Positions 1 to 9,801 of a stretch of 64,000 nt of DNA are shown in pieces. Both the position numbers and the translations under genes were made by a program. The notes beneath the pieces are model-generated. The model saw only the letters and a program-made list of their open reading frames with translations, searched no databases and was not told the DNA's origin. This DNA is from Elymus sibiricus (lineage: Eukaryota; Streptophyta; Magnoliopsida; Poales; Poaceae). The stretch spans positions 400,539,886 through 400,603,885 of the forward strand of contig CM077666.1 in the NCBI GenBank assembly GCA_039707655.1. Reading direction: 5' to 3'. Numbering within the stretch: the stretch's first letter is position 1; the number at the start of each line of letters is the position of its first letter.

Positions 1-2
1 AA

Positions 3-2586
3 GATGCTCAAAAGGAGGTGTTCCAGCCTGAGAGAGAGAACGACGAGCTTACACGCGCTCTCGGGAATCCTGAACACGGAGGACGAACACGAGGCAAAGG
101 CGTTGTTCCGTGGGTTCAGGGGTTTTCGGAGTGGAACGACACTTATAGAAGCCGTGCGAGAAAAAAGAAGCAGGATGCAGACCGGCTTCAAAAGGTAGAA
201 TCAAAGAACGCGGAGTTGGAACGCATTTTAATGCGGCAGCAGGAGCAGATTGACACAATTAGCCAGCAAAGGGCGTCTCGGTGGCAGGAGCAAGCAGATC
301 CAGCATTGGATAGTACCGTCCCATCTATGCGGAAAAGCAGCGTGGGTTCCACGGGGGTCCCGGCCGATGATGCACTGCTGGCTCGCTACCCCGTGGATGA
401 TATCAAAGAGACGACAAGTTGTGAGCTACACATGAAAATGAAGAACATATCCATGAAGGTGGCGTTCGGCTTTGCTTTACCGAATGCACCTGAAGCAACC
501 ATCCATGGCAATCCGATTCCAGCTGGCTATGCTCGTGACGGGGTGGATGAAATTCTGTCGGGATATGACTCACTAGAGCTTGACATTCCTGGAGGTCAAG
601 GGGAGCAGACACTGGGAGAAGTCATACGTGGTCTCATTGTATGGAGAAAGGATTGCATCGTGTTTCCAAACTCGGCGCCAAGGCCACCGACTCCTCCGAG
701 TAGCAATACACATGTAAGTCCGCCGCGTCAGCCGACTCTACCCCACCTCGAGACAGAGCCCAGCGCGAGTCCGCCATATCGATCTCCGCCGCGTCAGCCG
801 ACTCCACCCCTTACGTCCCAGTAGCAGGGCCACAAGCGGAAGAGAGCACCAAAGAAGAAACCCGAGCCTCCTGCCAAAAAGAAGTTAGCTTACGAGATGA
901 CTGAGGAGGAAACCAGATCGGTCATTGCTTCCGAAGTGAAGTCCCATTTTGCACCGAAACCGCCCCCGCCGCCAAAGGAGATAATACCTGCGAAAACCGT
1001 ACAACACTTTGTGGATCTTCTAGAGTGACCCCCGGGACATGTGGAGAATAGGCCATCAGACTATGAACGATGTATTAGCAAGTCATATCATGATCAAATG
1101 CAGCAGTCGAAAAGTACAAGTAGTAATAAAAGCGGGAAAACAGTTCCCCAGCTCGGAGAACAGGCAATGCAATCGATCCCCCCGCTCAAGGTGATTACCG
1201 ATAACGCGCTAACCGACACTGCTAGAGAGATGGATATCACTGTTGAACAACTCCTAGGCACCGAGGAACTCCCCATGGGTGATCTAGTATGGAAATATGT
1301 CCCCGGGAACCCTCTGGTCAGACCTGAGCAGGTCGAGCATCTACCAACAGAAATGCGAAGATTGCATAAGTGGTACATGAAAGAAGTAGCGAATGGGCGA
1401 CAGACGCTCAACGTGAAAGTCAAGGAAGAGCATTACTTCTATGAAAACGAGATAATCATTGAGCTTTCAGAACTTTTTCAGTTATACAATCAAGCCGCAC
1501 TCGACAAATCTATCGTCAGTTTCTATTGTCTGTAAGTGATTTCTTTCTGTAATTTAAGTCTCTAGCTCAGCTCGTTCATTGCCTGTAATTATCCTCACTA
1601 TATTTTTTTGTACGCTATTATGCAGAATGAAGATTCTCCTATGCCAAAAAGAGGGAATCTTTGACATTGTGTCCGTTGACCCATATATCATTCATGAACT
1701 AAGTATAAAAGACTTCCCCGATGACACAGAGGAGAACTTGCTAAGGTTTTTGAAGGCACAAAATACCAAAACAGATATACTATTTCCTTACAACTTCAAG
1801 TGAGTGTTACTGTCTTGTACTACAAATTCTATTTTTTTCTTACTCGATGTTAAGTGTAGTTCATGAGTTATGCATGCCTGCTTATATAAACGTGTGCGCA
1901 GGTTCCACTGGATCCTGCTAAACATTAAAGTTGACGCTGGAACTGTTGAAATCATGGGCTCACTATGTAGAGACTCTCAAGAATACACCAGCTTGATTTT
2001 GATGCCCGACAGGTAATTACAATCAGTATCGCACTATATGGGCCTCTTTCGTTCATTTCCTGATATCAAGTAATTAATAACTCCTTTATTCATTTTCTTT
2101 GCCGGGCAGGATTTGGAAACGGTTCATCAAAGAGGTTGTCGGTGAATGGAAACCGAAGCTGTCATGGCGACGGATCAAGGTAATTAAGTACTACTAGCTA
2201 GGTCCGCGCACCTCTTTAATTCTAGTATCAATACCATTATCATGCTTGATTATTATTTGATTGAATTCTATTCTCGCAAAGTGCATGAGGCGGGAACAGG
2301 GGACTAATTTATGTGCATACTACGTTTGCGAGAACATTCGCATGACGACCGAATGGCGCAGAGATGTAAGACAACTACAGGTACGTAAACACTATTCACA
2401 TTTTTTTTAATGATCTAATATATATACACACAACTAATATATTCATATTGATCTCCTTCTTTAAAGATGCAACAGATGCGGGATAGGCTCCTACCGAAGA
2501 ACCGCATACGAGCAATTCAAGAGGAAGTTGCGGGATTTTTGCTTAGGGAGGTCATATCTGAAAGAGGAGAATACCATTGCACCTAA
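3..2586 (+). pseudogene. CACTA second gene, Ulp1-like cysteine protease (C48), decayed and 5'-truncated
   Basis: Six exons can be read with GT..AG borders: 3-1531, 1626-1799, 1902-2012, 2110-2179, 2282-2380 and 2467-2586. They keep one frame when joined. The first exon encodes a charged coiled-coil-like region and a proline-rich stretch, and the later exons encode the Ulp1/SENP-type fold. The catalytic His is in FHWILLNI (exon 3) and the Cys in TNLCAYYVCE (exon 5). The usual Asp of the 'LDS' motif is Gly here (codon 1957-1959, GGC), where the sister copy at 29428 has GAC. Exon 1 has two in-frame stops, TAG at 822-824 and TGA at 1026-1028. The frame is open to the left window edge, so the true start is outside. 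In CACTA elements this gene accompanies the transposase, and its role is not established. Confidence 0.85.
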
Positions 2587-2653
2587 TGCCTGCATGTAAT
2601 GATCTGCAAATTGTAGGAGAAATTGTATATACCAAAGTGTATATATAGATGTG

Positions 2654-2709
2654 TGTATGGTCATACGAGAAATTATATGATATATGTATGGTCATACGAG
2701 AAATTATAT
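2654..2709. repeat. Two-copy direct repeat, 31-bp period, in CACTA 3' untranslated region
   Basis: A 25-bp block containing TATGGTCATACGAGAAATTA occurs at 2654-2678 and again at 2685-2709. It lies between the stop codon of the Ulp1-like gene and the telomere-like tract. No function is apparent. Confidence 0.8.
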
Positions 2710-2810
2710 TATATATGCATAACATGTACAGTATGTAGTAGCGTAAAATATGTTTGAAATGAAAAAGAAATGAATGGAAAACACAAAATGAAAAGGAAAA
2801 ATAAACCATA

Positions 2811-2880
2811 AATCCTAAAACCCTAAAACCCTAAACCCCTAAACCCCTAAACCCCGAAAACCCTAAACCCCTAAACCCTT
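2811..2880. repeat. Telomere-like CCCTAAA/CCCCTAAA tract inside CACTA 3' end
   Basis: About nine imperfect units of CCCTAAA, CCCTAAAA and CCCCTAAA lie immediately before the subterminal array. The sister element has a shorter version at 30366-30403, so this belongs to the transposon and is not an interstitial telomere scar. Confidence 0.85.
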
Positions 2881-3085
2881 AGTCCCGGTTGGTGTCACCA
2901 ACCGGGACTAAAGGTCCCCCAGCCCCCGGGCTAGCACGCGGCCACGTGGAGGGCCTTTAGTCCCGGGTCGTGGCCAACCGGGACTAAAGGGTGGGGGCCT
3001 TTAGTCCCGATTTAATTGTCCCGGTTGGTGACCCGGGACTAAAGGCCTTTCCCAACCGGGACTAAAGGCCGTTTCTCTACTAGTG
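2878..3085. repeat. CACTA 3' subterminal inverted-repeat array and terminal inverted repeat
   Basis: Several TTTAGTCCCGG and CCGGGACTAAA motifs occur in both orientations and form short hairpins, ending in the terminus GTTTCTCTACTAGTG (3071-3085). In this superfamily such arrays are the binding sites for element-encoded DNA-binding proteins (established for En/Spm and Tam1; inferred here). Confidence 0.88.
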
Positions 3086-3088
3086 TCT

Positions 3089-3784
3089 GCCTCCAACTGT
3101 GCCTCCGCCGCGAGGTGCTCCACCTATGTAGCTTGGGTAAGGTGTAACTCCGCCTCCATGTGCTCCATACCAAATCCGCCAGGCACAACCTCCGTGCCTG
3201 GCACCTCCTCCGCCTCGCCCTTCATGTCAGTGTCCTCCCACTCTGCCACCTCCTCCTCCACAATGCGTGTGGCGGGACGTGCGCCGACGATGCACATCAT
3301 GGCCGCTTCTCTGCCCGACGCTCCCGCGTGAGCAGATTGTAATATCTCAGCTTATGCCTGACCATGGCCTGCGACGAGGTTGGAGTGGAAGGGGATGCGG
3401 ACGGGGAAGAGGTGGCAGCGCCGACGGGAGAAAAGGTAAAGAAATGGGCGTGGCTAGGGTTTGTCCTCGCTACCCAACTTAAATAGTTCGGTTCTAGGCC
3501 CCTCGGGCGGCTTTACGGCATGAATGCGATCGCCAAACCGGTGACCTCCCCCGGCGGACCAAAGGGTTTTTGCATGGGTCTCGCCTGTCAGCCCGACGTG
3601 GCGGACGCGTTCGGGCGGCCCCAAATGCGCCCTACATATGGGCTTGGTTTGAGGGGTGCCGGACATCACCGGCATATGAGATGGGTTTGGGGGTCCGGTT
3701 CGATGGTTGTTTTTTGCCCGGGCGGTGTCCAGGTTGTCCATTCGGGAGTTTAGGGGAAGTGGGGGTCTGGTTGGAGATGCTCTG
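3089..3784. other. Possible PIF/Harbinger-type element remnant
   Basis: This GC-rich stretch ends with a sequence whose complement reads AGAGCATCTCCAACCAG, a terminus style common in grass PIF/Harbinger elements and MITEs. The left part is cut by the CACTA insertion. The minus strand has short open stretches rich in Glu and Gly (about 3100-3340), with no domain I recognise and several stops. No target duplication was found. Confidence 0.35.
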
Positions 3785-4052
3785 ACATGCACAAATGTAC
3801 ACTCATTCATATGAACACATGCACAAATCCTACACCTATAAGAACCTTTGAGAGACCAAGCCAACAAATCATGAGATTGACAAAGTCACCGTAGACCCAT
3901 CGTAGTCGAGGAGAACGTCATCTATGTCGTCTCCCTCCGAAAGAAAATTGCCAGAAAGCCTAAAACAAATATAGAGAAATGCAAGTACATGTGTCAAGGT
4001 TAAGACTTGAACTCACCACTTCGAACTTAACCATCTGGGCTGTTACGGCAAG
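3785..4052 (-). mobile_element. Au-type SINE, diverged
   Basis: Read on the minus strand, the element begins near 4052 with a tRNA-like head: CAGATGGTTAAG resembles an A-box region, and GAGTTCAAGTC is close to the B-box consensus GGTTCRANYCC. It continues with a body that I recognise from the grass Au SINE family (around CTACGGTGACTTTGTCAATC) and ends at about 3785. Its end abuts the putative Harbinger terminus. It is clearly diverged from the consensus as I remember it. No coding capacity is expected; SINEs use LINE machinery. Confidence 0.65.
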
Positions 4053-5450
4053 TAATTGACACCGGAGGAAGAAAAATGTGTGGTAGTTAAAGAAAATGTT
4101 GAAATGCATGAAAAACACAACGATCCATCATCTAAAAAACCAAACTGATAAGCGGAGGACATGAGAGGTGGAGAAGGTTCTAAGAATGGGAAATGTTTTC
4201 ACTTTTCACCGAAGCAGCAACATGAAACATACACGCCATCGATGGCTAGAGTTGAGATGTGTGTTACATGACGCGTCAGACTGAGAACTAGAAGTTATAT
4301 TTCGGACCCTTAAAAAACTAGTTAATTACCCCTGCATTGCAATGGGCGTGTACTCAACATCAATATTGTTTGACATATACCTTACATCAATTTTGGTAAC
4401 ATTTAATTTGATGTGAGTATGGGGAAGGCAAGGAAAGTTTTGATTTACTTGAGATTTTCATAAGGTTGATTTGATTGACTTAATGCAGGAGGAGATTTTG
4501 AGAAAGTATCAATTTGGTTTAGATTATTCCAAATTAATATATTTTGGTTGCTTTCTATTTTGTGCGGCACCGGTTGGGGTTAAAAGTTGAAACAACCAAC
4601 AGGAAACGTAAGGAGGGGGGGCGTGGGAGGAAAAAACGGATGGGAAGTGTAGGCGACGCTACCAAGTCCCATTAAAAGTAGAGATAACAGTCACACGAAA
4701 CAAGAAGGGTAATAAATATTATATGAACACTCTTTTTTAGCATGTAATTATAAGAGGTAAGTTGCACGTAAGACGTTGAAACTTTCGATGACACAGAGGA
4801 CATATATTGAAATAGCCTCCTTTGTTTTTGTATGGTGTCATATGTATGACTTCTTGTTATATGTTTGCCATCTGTATCTTACATTTATAAACGGTTACCA
4901 CAACATATTATCTTCGAGCACCGCATACAAGTTCTAAAATTGCTCAACTAAAAAAATTAGAACCTTCCTTAGTTGTGCCCATATCTGGCCCCATCGTCTG
5001 TGCTAGCCACGTAGGTGTCTTATTCGGCTCCTCCGTCTCTTGCATGTCCAGTTGACCACTAGGTCTCCACCGAAGTCGGATTCCTTCCAGAATGGGACCG
5101 GCCGACCACACAGATGCCGCAGGAAGGTCGACCCCAAAGCCGGCGCCAGCGGACGCCGTCAGATCGAGAGAATAAGCCGGTTGTTCCTGTCGCCATCTCT
5201 TCCTTCATTCACGGCATCATTCGTCACCTCCTCGCATACGAACCGCGTGCGCGGCCACCTACATAGCGACAGAGGTCTCCTCCACCACCTTGGGGCCCAA
5301 GCCGGAACTCCATCGCTGGCCGCCGTCGCTAAGATTGTCACAACACAGAAGGTGTTGTCAAAATTCCCCTATGTATTTTTTTTCATATTTCATCAAAAAC
5401 TTGTCAAATAGACCAAGTTTGTCCATGCTTAGATGAAGTGGGTGTGTGAG
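4053..5450. other. No recognisable gene or element
   Basis: This is mostly AT-rich DNA with a GC-rich patch at about 5040-5340. An open frame of 123 codons on the plus strand (5040-5411) has biased composition and no recognised domain. The stretch should contain the 5' end of the Harbinger element whose coding begins at about 5451, but I could not find a terminus matching its right end (32093-32112). Confidence 0.4.
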
Positions 5451-5822
5451 ATGATCTTCGATGTTTCTTCGTCGGATGAGGAAGAAGACGATGATTTCAG
5501 TTTGTGCATGCCGTGGTTGCAATGGAGGAGGATTTTAGGAGGCTTTGGCATGGTTCTCAGTTATAGGTCGATAGTTGTTTCTTTGATACCGAGTCATGGG
5601 TCATGATGGTCTTGTCAGGGATTACTGTGTGCTGAAGCAGTTTATCCCCTATACTATTTTCGGCCCCGATTCAGGATGCATCTATCTCTCTTCAACACCA
5701 GGCTGTGGAGAGACATGATCCTTGGTTTGCACCGAGAAGGAATGCAGCAGGAGTAACAAGTGCAAGTCCATTGTTGAAGATATAGCAGCCGTGTGAGTTC
5801 TTGCTTATGGATGCCTGATGGC
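5451..5822 (+). pseudogene. PIF/Harbinger transposase, N-terminal piece
   Basis: The start ATG at 5451 opens an acidic stretch (FDVSSSDEEEDDDF) typical of grass PIF transposase N-termini. After frameshifts, the later part encodes a block with RFRM and RHDPWFAPRRNAAG, which I recognise as the region preceding the DDE domain. Several stops and frame changes are present. The piece ends near 5822, where similarity breaks off and resumes near 9603. Confidence 0.6.
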
Positions 5823-6386
5823 CGGCAAGTGCACAAAATTTAGTTGTAGCTTTTTCATTGTAAAAGTATCTATAGATACTTACGAAAATGTGCCTGCAAG
5901 TTAATTGTAATCTCCAAGCAAAATGAGGGTGGAAAAATATAAAGGTTTTGAGTACAGTGCGAGCTAAAAGTAAATAATGCAAAAGAATTTAAACGAGTGT
6001 AGTGGAACGAGTAAAGCATTAAAACTGGCAGAGGATTAAAGCATTTTCAGGAACTTCAGAATTTCATTGGTATGTGTTTATCGCAACATATGCCATAGCA
6101 TAGTCCTAGCTGGATACATGAGCCACTCTTGATGTTTGTGATTGGGCGGATCTCGGTACAGTATACGTTATACTCAAAGTAAACTTCGTACCACACACGC
6201 CACTACCGTAGTTTCCCCACGCCGGTTCTCACTACGGTAATTAGGGGTTTCCCCGTGGACGCGGCCTTGCTAAGGGTTCTCCGCTATTCCCCTATCAACT
6301 GCAAAGGCGTGGAATTGAGGCTTTTATTGTCACCTGTAATTACCTCGACATCTTAACCTTACAGCAACAGTAATATGCTTCGTGGC
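5823..6386. other. Left part of an unresolved insertion in the Harbinger gene
   Basis: No open reading frame of note and no recognised repeat. With 8827-9602 it forms the flanks of element T1, so both belong to one older insertion of about 1.3 kb. The possible target duplication is ATGCCTG on the left against ATGTCTG on the right, with one mismatch; it is not secure. Confidence 0.35.
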
Positions 6387-8821
6387 TGCTACTTGTGAGC
6401 TGCGTTGGGATTTTCCCTGAAGAGGAAGGGTGAAACAATATAGTAGCGGGTAGTATTTCCCTTAGTGAGAACCAAGGTTATCGAACCAATAGGAGAACCA
6501 AGCAAATCCTAGTAAACAGTACCTACACACCAGAGAGCAAATACTTGCACCCAACACGGGCAAGAGGGTTCTCAATCCCCTTGAACTCGTTACTTGCAAG
6601 GATTAAATCTGATAGTGATAGATATATAAATTGAAAAGTAAATAAATTGCAGCAAGGTAAATTAGGGTTTTCTAATATGATAAAAGTAGACTCGGGGGCC
6701 ATAGTATTCACTAGAGGCTTCTCTCTCGAAACATAGCATACGGTGGGTAAACAAATTACTGTTGGACAATTGATAGAAAAGCACATAGTTATGATGTTAT
6801 TCATGGCAATGATCATGTATATAGGCATCACGTCCGTGACAAGTAGACCGACTCCTGTCTGCATCTACTACTATTACTCCACCAATCGACCGCTATCCAG
6901 CATGCGACTATGGTATTAAGTTCATAACAAACAGAGTAACGCTTTAAGCAAGATGACATGATGTAGACAGAATAAACTCAAGCAATATGAATAAACCCCG
7001 TCATTGTATCCTAAATGGCAACAATACAAATACGTGCCTCGCTACCCCTACTATCACTGGGTGAGGACACCGCAAGATTGAACCCATCAAAAAACAACTC
7101 ACCCACTGAAGATAAATCAATCTAGTTGGCCAAACCAAACGGATAGATCGGAGAGAAATACAAAGCTATAACAATCATGCATAATAAAGTTCAGAAAAGA
7201 CTCAATTACTTTCAATGAATAATCTGATCATAAACCCACAATTCATCGGATCCCAACAAATACACCGCAAAAGAAGATTACATCGGATAGAACTCCATGG
7301 AGATCATGGAGAACTTTGTATTGAAGATCAAAGAGAGAGAAGAAGTCATCTAGCTACTAGCTATGGACCCATAGGTCTGTGGTAAACTACTCACACATCA
7401 TCGGAAGGGCAGCAAGGTTGATGTAGAAGCCCTCCGTGATCGATTCCACTCTGGCAGATCGCTGGAAAAGACCTCCAGATGGGATCGCGGAAGAACAGAA
7501 GCTTGCGGCGGCGGAAACATTATTTCGGGTGGCTCTCTGTTGGTTTTGGAATATTTGGGAATTTATAGAAGTGGAATTAGTTCAAACGGAGCTACATGGG
7601 TCCCACGAGCTCAGGTGGCGCCCCCTCGGGGGCACGCCAGGTGAGGTCGTGGCTCTCCCGTAGGGCTTCTGGCCTCCTCCCGAAGCTTCTAGGGTCCCTT
7701 CTGGTCCAGAAAAAATATTTTAAAGGTTATTTCCCTTTGGACTTCGTTTGGTACTGATTTCCTAAAAAACCAAAAACAGGCAAAAAAACAGCAACTGGCA
7801 CTTGGCACTGAGTTAATAGGTTAGTTCCCAAAAAATGATATAAAATTGCATATAAAGCATATAAAGTATCCAAGATTGATAATATAATAGCATGAAACAA
7901 TAAAAAATTATAGATATGTTGGAGACGTATCAGCATCCCCAGGCTTAATTCCTGCTCGTCCTCGAGTAGGTAAATGATAAAAACAGAATTTTGATGTTGA
8001 ATGCTACCTAGCATGTTTATCATGTAATCTCTCTTATGGTGTAAATATTGAGAAATGATGAAGTAATTGATATCATCATAATAATATCTATGAATACAAG
8101 AACATAATCATTAAATTTGCAAAATATACGATGCTCAACAAATGTTATCCCTACTCATTGAATTATGTAATCATGGCATGACTCCGCCTTCACTGTATAA
8201 ATATAAATCATGAGCACCCCGGTGTCAAACCAGGCAATTGTATCCTACTTGTAACGCGCTTCAGCATTTCCAACTCCACTCAATACATGAGTGTGAGACA
8301 TGGACATTAGCACTATAGGAGGAATAGATTCCGGTGGTAAAGGGAAGAATGGCTCGCATCAAATCGGCGGATCAATAAGCAATGGAGAAGCCCGTCACTC
8401 GATATCAATTCAAGGAGTAGGGATTGCCATGCAACGGATGCACTAAGAGCTATAAGTGTATGAAAGCTCAATGGAAACTAAGCTCAATGGACCCACGAGC
8501 TGAGGTGGCGCCCCCCCAGGGGCGTGCCAGGTGAGCTCGTGGCTCTCCCGTAGGGTTTCTGGCCTCCTCCAGAAGCTTCCAGGGTCCCTTCTGGTCCAAA
8601 AAATCATTTTAAAGTTTTATTTCCGCTTGGACTTCGTTTGGTACTGATTTCCTAAAAAAACCAAAAACAGGCAAAAAACAGCAACTGACACTGGGCACTG
8701 AGTTTATAGATTAGTTCCAAAAAATGATATAAAATTACATATAAAGCATATAAAGTAACCAAGATTGATAATATAATAGCATGAAACAATCAAATATTAT
8801 AGATACGTCGGAGACGTATCA
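6387..8821 (-). mobile_element. Non-autonomous LTR retrotransposon T1, internally deleted
   Basis: TGCTACTTG at 6387 and GACGTATCA ending at 8821 are the LTR ends, and GTGGC is duplicated on both sides (6382-6386, 8822-8826). The left LTR is 6387-7932. Only the last part of the other LTR remains (about 8487-8821), and only about 550 bp of internal DNA (7933-8486). The deletion junction at about 8480 lies in a short direct repeat, AAGCTCAATGGA, at 8465 and 8480. The minus-strand orientation is inferred from homology to T2 and T3. The primer site was lost in the deletion and there is no coding capacity. A TATA-like ATTTATA at 7561-7567 reads TATAAAT on the minus strand. Confidence 0.88.
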
Positions 8822-8826
8822 GTGGC

Positions 8827-9602
8827 CTTGCGGCGGAAATACTGAGTGGGGCCCCTTCACAACATTCACGAAGGCTACTAAACCAACCATGCATTCAACA
8901 GAAAATCTCATATCCTTATTAATGTTTTAGCTCATATACATACGAAGGTTCATCTATATCCCTGAGAACTAGGGGGTCTACTCGCGAATGAAGATGACAA
9001 ACATCATATGAAGAGCGGTGGTAAACATGAATGGAACAAACAAGTAATACACGTAGTCATCCATGAGGGGTTTGGTATTACAATGAGATGGAGATGGGTG
9101 ATGGTGAAGATGGTTGATGCAGACGTCCCCTTGCACGTAGTGGTGATGATGGCGATCTCCTCATTGCCAATTTCCCCCTCCGGATGCCTTTCGGAGGCTA
9201 GGGTTCTATGTTCCGGATGCGTTTCTGGAGTCTCTGTGCATATGATGCCAGATCCGTTTGCACGAGGTGGAAGTAGTTGATCAGGAGGCGGCGGCGACGA
9301 ATGGTACAACCGGTGGTACGAGCGCGTGCACTCGTACAAGAGGCCGCCGAACGCTCTGGCTGCTCTGTGCAGCCCCATGTTCTCCCAATTTCCTTCATTC
9401 TTATGGTATTTTTTCACATTCATTGCCATGGTTTTATCAACTTTTCCTGGCGTTCTTTCCTTAATACTCCAAATACTTCTAAAAGCACATCCTAGCGAAA
9501 ATGAGCAAAAAGAAGTGCGTGAACACGATAAAATCCAAGAAAGCCTAACCTGTAAGCACAAAATAAAACGTAAAATCATCACATAATTTGGACTCATCTA
9601 TG
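8827..9602. other. Right part of the unresolved insertion; unidentified
   Basis: A minus-strand open frame of 197 codons (9004-9597) and plus-strand frames (for example 9277-9495) overlap in a GC-rich stretch at 9280-9400. Neither shows a domain I recognise. The sequence could be a captured gene fragment or an old LTR. The Harbinger coding resumes at about 9603. Confidence 0.35.
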
Positions 9603-9801
9603 TCTGGCTGATGCCATCGATGACTATGTTCGCATTGGTGAAGATCTCATCCTCGAGTGTATGAGACGATTCTGCATAGTGGTTATTGAGATCTATGGAC
9701 CAGAGTACTTAAGAGCACCCAATGAAAAAGATACCGAGAGGCTCGTGGCAGAAAAATGAAGAGAGAGGTTGGCCAGGTATGCTTGGATCCATTGACTGCA
9801 T
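9603..9801 (+). pseudogene. PIF/Harbinger transposase, middle piece
   Basis: The frame reads DDYVRIGEDLILECMRRF, then a YGPEYLR segment, and reaches the GSID-type motif with the first catalytic Asp at 9794-9796. One in-frame stop (TGA) follows the AEK residues. The gypsy element sits immediately after this Asp codon region: its target duplication TGCAT is 9797-9801. Reading continues at 31131. Confidence 0.75.

Larger units (their letters stand above)
1..3085 (+). mobile_element. CACTA (En/Spm) transposon, 3' part only
   Basis: The right terminus CTACTAGTG ends at 3085 and is the inverted form of the CACTAGTAG start seen at 20875. In front of it lie the subterminal inverted 'AGTCCCGGTT / AACCGGGACT' motifs typical of grass CACTA elements. 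The left end and the transposase gene lie outside the window. The next three bases (TCT, 3086-3088) would be the target-site duplication but cannot be checked without the left flank. It is of the same general family as the complete element at 20875-30658: the same terminus, the same Ulp1-like second gene with matching exon structure, and the same telomere-like tract before the array. Confidence 0.93.

Noticed and set aside
2811..2880. Interstitial telomere repeat from chromosome fusion
   Set aside because: The same tract occurs at the same place in the second CACTA copy, so it belongs to the transposon.
5040..5411. 123-codon plus-strand frame
   Set aside because: Biased composition, no domain, no upstream or downstream gene structure. 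Kept only as a remark in the unassigned stretch.
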